This document shows, piece after piece, positions 4,851-7,873 of a stretch of 7,873 nt of DNA (position 1 is its first letter; each line of letters opens with the position of its first letter). Both the position numbers and the translations under genes were made by a program. Origin of the DNA: an uncultured Actinomyces sp. (GTDB lineage Bacteria > Actinomycetota > Actinomycetes > Actinomycetales > Actinomycetaceae); the NCBI GenBank assembly GCA_938040725.1, contig CALHZX010000022.1, forward strand, positions 1 to 7,873. The letters run 5' to 3'. The notes under the pieces are model-generated. The model ran no database searches. It was not told the origin of the DNA and was given only the letters and a program-made list of their open reading frames with translations.

Positions 4851-6180
4851 GTGTCTCGCCCTACCTGCTGCTGCTCTGTGTCGCTTGATCGTTGTGATCG
4901 GTGTGATCTGTTCGTCGACTTGGAGGGTTTCTGTCTGGTTTCTGTCGCTCGGCGTGAGTGTGGTCTGGTGCTCGACAGAGAGTCCTGTGATTGCTGTGCT
5001 GGCTGCCCGGGTTGTGGGGTGATCGCTCAAGGCCACGGGCGTGTGGTGGTGGCGGTGATCGACGCGCCTTGGTCCGGGGTCCCGGCGCGGATCCGGTGGC
5101 ATAAACGACGCTGGATATGCCGCGAACGCACCTGCCAGACGGTGACATTCCTGGAACATGACGAGCGGGTGTGCGCACCCCGGGCGCGTTTGGGTGTGCG
5201 GGCGATCCGCTGGGCGATCCGACAGTTGCGCTTCGAGGGAGCCACCATTGCAGGATTGGCTCGACAACTGGCAACCACGTGGAACACCGTGTGGTCCCAT
5301 ATCAAGCCGTGCCTGCAAGCCGCATCTGATGACCCCACCCGCTTCGCAGGCGTGCAGGTATTGGGGGTTGATGAGCACGTGTGGCATCACCAGGACCGAC
5401 GCCGCTGGGGCCCGCGTGAGCTCACCGGCATCGTGGACCTGACACGCGGGAAGGATCACCCCACGGCCCGCTTGTTAGACCTGGTCCCAGGCAGGTCTGG
5501 CACCGTGTACAAGAACTGGCTAGAAGAGCGCGGCGAACAGTTTCGCTCCGGTATCCAGATCGCGACGCTGGACCCCTTCCAGGGATACAAGAACGCCATC
5601 GACGATCAACTCCAAGACGCAACCAGCGTCCTCGATGCCTTCCATATTGTCAAGCTCGCTGGCGACGCTCTCGATGAGGTGCGTCGCCGCGTCCAGCAAG
5701 ACACCCTGGGTCACCGTGGACGCAAGGGGGATCCCCTCTATCAGATCCGCAATCTTTTGCGCGCCTCGCGTGATCGGCTCACGAAGCGTCAAAAGGAACG
5801 ACTCCGTGCGGCCTTCACGGCAGATGAGGCGCATATCAGTGTCGAAGTCGCCTACCACTGCGCCCAGCAAGTCCGAGACGTCTTCCATCAAGACACACCC
5901 GCCCAAGGCCAACGCCTGGCCGCACACCTCATGAAGCGCCTACCAACGTGTCCCATCCCCATAAATGCTCGCCTGGGCCGGACCCTACGCAAATGGAAGG
6001 ACGCCTTCTTGGCCTACTTCGATACAGCCGGAGCCAGCAACGCACCCCACCGAAGCCATCAACGGAATCATCGAACTAGGCAGACGCACCGCCAGAGGCT
6101 ACCGCAACCCCACCAACTACCAACTCCGAATGCTCCTCATCGCAGGAGGCCTAGACGCCTCCACCCACACTCAATTCTGA
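4851..6180 (+). pseudogene. ISL3-family transposase with +1 frameshift before catalytic Glu
   Basis: The start is GTG 4851, with AAGGA (4837-4841) nine bases upstream. Domains: an N-terminal zinc-ribbon of the ISL3 type (CDCCAGCPGCG, later WICRERTC), a helix-turn-helix region (GATIAGLARQLATTWNTVWSHI), then the DDE domain with Asp174 in VLGVDEHVW and Asp241 in ATLDPFQGYKNAI. In the run CCCC at 6045-6048 an extra C shifts the frame: the uncorrected frame reads APHRSHQRN and ends at 6191, whereas the +1 frame gives PTEAINGIIELGRRTARGYRN and ends TGA 6178-6180. The catalytic Glu of TEAING (codon 6052-6054) is lost without the shift, so the encoded protein should be inactive. Programmed slippage on the C-run or a sequencing error are alternatives. 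Length in the restored frame, about 442 residues, is normal for the family. Confidence 0.85.
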
Positions 6181-6186
6181 AGAGCC
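6162..6186 (-). repeat. Right inverted repeat of ISL3 element
   Basis: Read on the minus strand it begins GGCTCTTCAGAATTGAGTGT. It contains both the restored-frame stop of the transposase (plus strand) and the stop of the ESX-like gene (minus strand, TGA at 6173-6171). Confidence 0.88.
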
Positions 6187-6542
6187 TCTAAAGCTTTGTA
6201 GAGGCTGCCTTCCGATGGATCGTCTCCGCCCGCCGCATCTTGGCTTGCCGCTTGGGAGAGCGATTGGATAATTTCTTCCTCGCAGGCAGCAAAACTACAC
6301 TCAACGGCGACAAGCGCCTCAGCTAGACTGACCAAGTCGTTGAATAGGACCTTGAGGGAATCACCCCATGTGTCGAGAGCATTAATGAGGGGTTCCAAAA
6401 AGGGCCCGTTGAGATCGGCTGTAGCTGTGGTGACCTCGTCTCCCAACGGAGCAATCGCCTGCGAAAAGGGGTCAGCGACAGCTTCGATCCCCTGGGCAGC
6501 CTCAATCAACTTGCCCGGAGTGAAACCTACATCTGCGCTCAT
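6171..6542 (-). CDS. ESX/WXG100-like helical protein, C-terminus altered by IS
   Basis: 123 residues, almost entirely predicted helix: KLIEAAQGIEAVADPFSQAI near the start, then NGPFLEPLINALDTWGDSLK with Trp59-Gly60 in the turn region, and LVSLAEALVAVECSFAACEE. This helical hairpin with a W-G turn and no signal peptide resembles WXG100/ESX-type substrates or the N-terminal targeting domain of type VII secreted toxins. A YxxxE motif (YKALE, 115-119) lies near the end, as in type VII export signals. The last codons (from the G of GAG onward) and the stop come from the IS terminal repeat, so the native protein was probably longer. Start ATG 6542 is set by the promoter (leaderless); a GTG at 6548 is less likely. 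Either a separate ESX partner of the lost toxin or the toxin's own N-terminus. Confidence 0.6.
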   Translation of the reverse strand: MSADVGFTPGKLIEAAQGIEAVADPFSQAIAPLGDEVTTATADLNGPFLEPLINALDTWGDSLKVLFNDLVSLAEALVAVECSFAACEEEIIQSLSQAASQDAAGGDDPSEGSLYKALEALQN

Positions 6543-6577
6543 GGCCACAACCTACAAATCCACTGACCGCGTGTCAA
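6542..6577 (-). promoter_or_regulatory. Leaderless promoter of the ESX-like gene/toxin operon
   Basis: On the minus strand a perfect -35 TTGACA (6577-6572), a 17-base spacer and TAGGTT (6554-6549), which fits the actinobacterial TANNNT -10, are followed after six bases by the ATG. Transcription start would fall on or next to the A of the ATG (6542), giving a leaderless message; no ribosome binding site is present, which agrees. It sits between the stop of the transporter gene (6593) and the ESX-like gene and would have driven the whole toxin-immunity operon before the IS entered. Confidence 0.65.
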
Positions 6578-6592
6578 GCGGCACAGGGGAGC

Positions 6593-7624
6593 TTAGTGCT
6601 CGATGTGCTCGTGGCGCGCGTGCTCGGGGCACTCGAGCTGGAACGTGGAGTGCGCGATAGGGAAGTGATGGCACGCGCATTCGCCCAGCTCGTGGACGAT
6701 CCGGTCGCGCGAGGGGCCGTCGGCCTCGTGCATGACGGTCACGTGCGCCGTGACGGTGACCAGGTGCGAGGATACGGCGGCCACGTGCAGGTCGTGCACG
6801 TCGAGGACGCCGTCGACGCCCATCATGTGCGAGCGCAGCTTGGCCACGTCCACGCTGGCGGGTGCCTGCTCCATGAGGATCGCAACGGAGCGGCGCAGAA
6901 GCGTGAGCGCTCGCGGTGCCATGAGGACGGCGATCAGGAGTGATGCGATCGCGTCGGCGCGGGTCCACCCGAAGGCCCACTCGGCGCCGGCCGCGACGAT
7001 GACCGCGAGGGACCCGAGCGCGTCGTTCGCGACCTCCAGGAACGCAGCGCGCATGTTGAGGCTCGCCTCGCGCCCGCCCGCGAGGATCACCAACGACGCG
7101 ACGTTCGCGACTAGGCCGATGACGCCGACGAGGAGCATGGGGCCGGCCTCGACCTCGGGCGGGGATACCAGGCGCCACGCGCCCTCCCACGCGACCATGA
7201 CGCAGATGACGAGGAGCATGCCGGCCTGCAGGGCGGCGGCCAAGACCTCGGAGCGCGCCCACCCCCACGTGTGCTTCTCGTCGCGCGGGCGCCGCATGAG
7301 GCGTGCAGCGACCAGCGCGATAACGAGGCCGGAGGCGTCCACGACCATGTGCCCCGCGTCTGCCGCCAGCGACAGGGAGCCCGACCAGAAAGCACCGACC
7401 AGCTCGGCGACAACGACGGCACCCGTGACCGCGAGCGCCCACCCCAGGCGCGCCGCAGACGCCGACGAATGGGAGTGATCGTGCGAGTGCGCGCCGTGCT
7501 CGGTGCCCGGAGAGTGCACGTGATTGTGGGAGTGGGCCACGGCCTCGTCGACGTGGGACGAGGCAGGGGCTGATTCCCGGGAGGGAGCGGGTTCGTGCGG
7601 GGCGGTGGGGTTGCTGTCGGACAT
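6593..7624 (-). CDS. Cation diffusion facilitator family metal exporter
   Basis: 343 residues; exports divalent metal ions from the cytoplasm in exchange for protons across the membrane. The start at 7624 (MSDSNPTAP) gives the usual soluble His-rich head; the upstream ATG extension to 7693 would include the regulatory region. A His-rich loop (HSHNHVHS and HGAHSHDHSHSS, residues 31-54) precedes six membrane segments between about residues 60 and 245. The transport site shows His92/Asp96 (AGHMVVD) in segment 2 and Glu197/Asp201 (FLEVANDALGS) in segment 5; Glu replaces the His of ZitB/CzcD-type zinc carriers. The cytoplasmic domain (VHDLHVAAVSSHLVTVTAHV, then HSTFQLE) ends in another His-rich tail. 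Zn is the default guess; the Glu and an iron-box-like site upstream allow Fe or Mn. GC-rich codon use, unlike the toxin region. GAGTAGGG before the ATG may be the ribosome binding site. Confidence 0.9.
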   Translation of the reverse strand: MSDSNPTAPHEPAPSRESAPASSHVDEAVAHSHNHVHSPGTEHGAHSHDHSHSSASAARLGWALAVTGAVVVAELVGAFWSGSLSLAADAGHMVVDASGLVIALVAARLMRRPRDEKHTWGWARSEVLAAALQAGMLLVICVMVAWEGAWRLVSPPEVEAGPMLLVGVIGLVANVASLVILAGGREASLNMRAAFLEVANDALGSLAVIVAAGAEWAFGWTRADAIASLLIAVLMAPRALTLLRRSVAILMEQAPASVDVAKLRSHMMGVDGVLDVHDLHVAAVSSHLVTVTAHVTVMHEADGPSRDRIVHELGECACHHFPIAHSTFQLECPEHARHEHIEH

Positions 7625-7655
7625 ATGCCCTACTCTACGGCGTGGTGGCATGAGT

Positions 7656-7674
7656 GCGGGAGAGCCTAACCTAA
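7656..7674. promoter_or_regulatory. Possible DtxR/IdeR-type iron box
   Basis: The plus strand reads AGCCTAACCTAA at one half, an exact match to half of the DtxR/IdeR consensus (TTAGGTTAGSCTAACCTAA); over 19 bases 14 match. The other half is degenerate. It lies 32-50 bases upstream of the transporter start, and on the minus strand it contains TAGGTT, which fits a TANNNT -10, so a repressor here could cover the promoter. It suggests iron- or manganese-dependent control. Confidence 0.5.
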
Positions 7675-7766
7675 CATGTATGTTGCAGATCACTGTTCGG
7701 CTGTCTCTTCTTGGGACTGGGTGCCCGGGTCGCAGTGTGACGGACGACGTATCCTAGGAGGCAGAG

Positions 7767-7800
7767 CGCGGGGAACCCCGCGACTGAAGGGCATACGCCC
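7767..7800 (+). promoter_or_regulatory. Two small hairpins in the mdh leader
   Basis: A perfect inverted repeat CGCGGGG-AA-CCCCGCG (7767-7782) is followed by GGGC-ATAC-GCCC (7789-7800), ending 11 bases before the ribosome binding site. No U-run follows, so no terminator. TATCCT (7750-7755) could be a -10 without a good -35. A role in mRNA stability or expression control is only a guess. Confidence 0.35.
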
Positions 7801-7826
7801 ATAGGACTGTAAAGGAGTGCCACATC

Positions 7827-7873
7827 ATGGCAGAACCTCGTATCGTCACCGTCACTGGCGCAGCCGGCAACAT
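7827..7873 (+). CDS. mdh: Malate dehydrogenase, N-terminal fragment
   Basis: The first 15 codons are visible, reading MAEPRIVTVTGAAGN before the window ends. The VTVTGAAGN stretch is the start of the NAD-binding Rossmann fold (GxxGxxG type) of the LDH-like malate dehydrogenases, which interconvert malate and oxaloacetate with NAD in the TCA cycle. A strong ribosome binding site AAAGGAG (7811-7817) lies nine bases before the ATG. The gene is divergent from the metal exporter, with a shared upstream region of about 200 bases. The short visible piece makes the family call good but the exact enzyme less certain; another Rossmann dehydrogenase is possible. Confidence 0.75.
   Translation, partial: MAEPRIVTVTGAAGN

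Larger units (their letters stand above)
4736..6186 (+). mobile_element. ISL3-family insertion sequence, full length
   Basis: This 1451-base element is bounded by 25-base inverted repeats beginning GGCTCTTC (left 4736-4760; right 6162-6186 on the minus strand) with two mismatches. It holds one transposase gene. ISL3 elements normally make 8-base target duplications; the flanks here are GGTTTTCT on the left and TCTAAAGC on the right, so no duplication is present. That suggests a deletion or rearrangement adjacent to the element. It separates a toxin C-terminus from an ESX-like gene that read in the same direction. Confidence 0.88.

Noticed and set aside
4707..5459. Long minus-strand open frame of 250 codons across the IS left half
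   Set aside because: It is a shadow of the transposase gene: low-complexity, Arg/Thr/Pro-rich with no domain, and the plus-strand transposase with clear catalytic motifs covers it.
1..6186. Two direct ISL3 copies plus the immunity array as a composite transposon
   Set aside because: The two elements are diverged variants, the left one extends off the window, and no duplication brackets the whole; independent insertions into one accessory locus explain it better.
4728..6194. 8-base target site duplication of the full-length ISL3 element
   Set aside because: The flanking octamers GGTTTTCT and TCTAAAGC do not match in either orientation.
6552..7442. Minus-strand 296-codon frame overlapping the metal exporter
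   Set aside because: Arg/Gly/Ala-rich shadow in a GC-rich gene; the exporter frame has recognisable membrane segments and motifs.
1..7873. CRISPR array, tRNA or rRNA genes
   Set aside because: No regularly spaced short direct repeats, and I recognise no tRNA or rRNA sequence on either strand.

Overview
The window looks like a piece of a high-GC actinobacterial chromosome, probably of the Actinomyces/Schaalia type. The reasons are the GC-rich cation transporter and malate dehydrogenase start at the right end, ISL3-family elements, an apparently leaderless TANNNT promoter, and TNT-type (tuberculosis necrotizing toxin) toxin pieces beside an ESX-like helical protein. The genus is an inference; no rRNA or other marker gene is present.

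Layout, left to right. Bases 1-570 are the 3' end of an ISL3-family insertion sequence with a frameshifted transposase. Its right end lies inside the remnant of an immunity-like gene (571-640, minus strand). Bases 640-4552 hold a run of minus-strand genes. In transcription order these are F (4552-4049), E (3896-3429), D (3303-2800), C (2647-2180), an orphan TNT-domain toxin tail (2183-1827), B (1843-1298), A (1241-696) and the truncated Z (640-571). F/D, E/C and A/B/Z are three groups of close paralogues, and all seven seem to share one fold plan. F-E and D-C are a duplicated two-gene module whose 152-base spacer is better conserved than the genes beside it. Upstream of F, bases 4549-4734 encode the last 61 residues of a second TNT-like toxin, stop/start coupled to F (ATGA) and cut off by a second ISL3 element (4736-6186). 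On the far side of that element lies an ESX/WXG100-like small protein gene (6542-6171), driven by a near-consensus promoter that puts transcription start at about the start codon. The right end holds a cation diffusion facilitator (7624-6593, minus) with an iron-box-like site upstream, and the first 15 codons of malate dehydrogenase (7827 onward, plus).

How it fits together. I read 571-6577 as a damaged type VII-linked polymorphic toxin locus. It would have had a leaderless promoter, an ESX-like partner or toxin N-terminus, a toxin body now missing where the IS sits, a TNT-like toxin C-terminus, its immunity gene, and then a long tail of extra immunity genes with one orphan toxin tip. The strain now seems to keep six intact immunity genes but no complete toxin, which would suit defence against neighbouring strains' toxins or a reserve of recombination cassettes. 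The functional roles of the immunity proteins are inferred from layout, overlap with toxin tails and paralogy. The transporter and mdh look like ordinary core genes bordering the accessory region.
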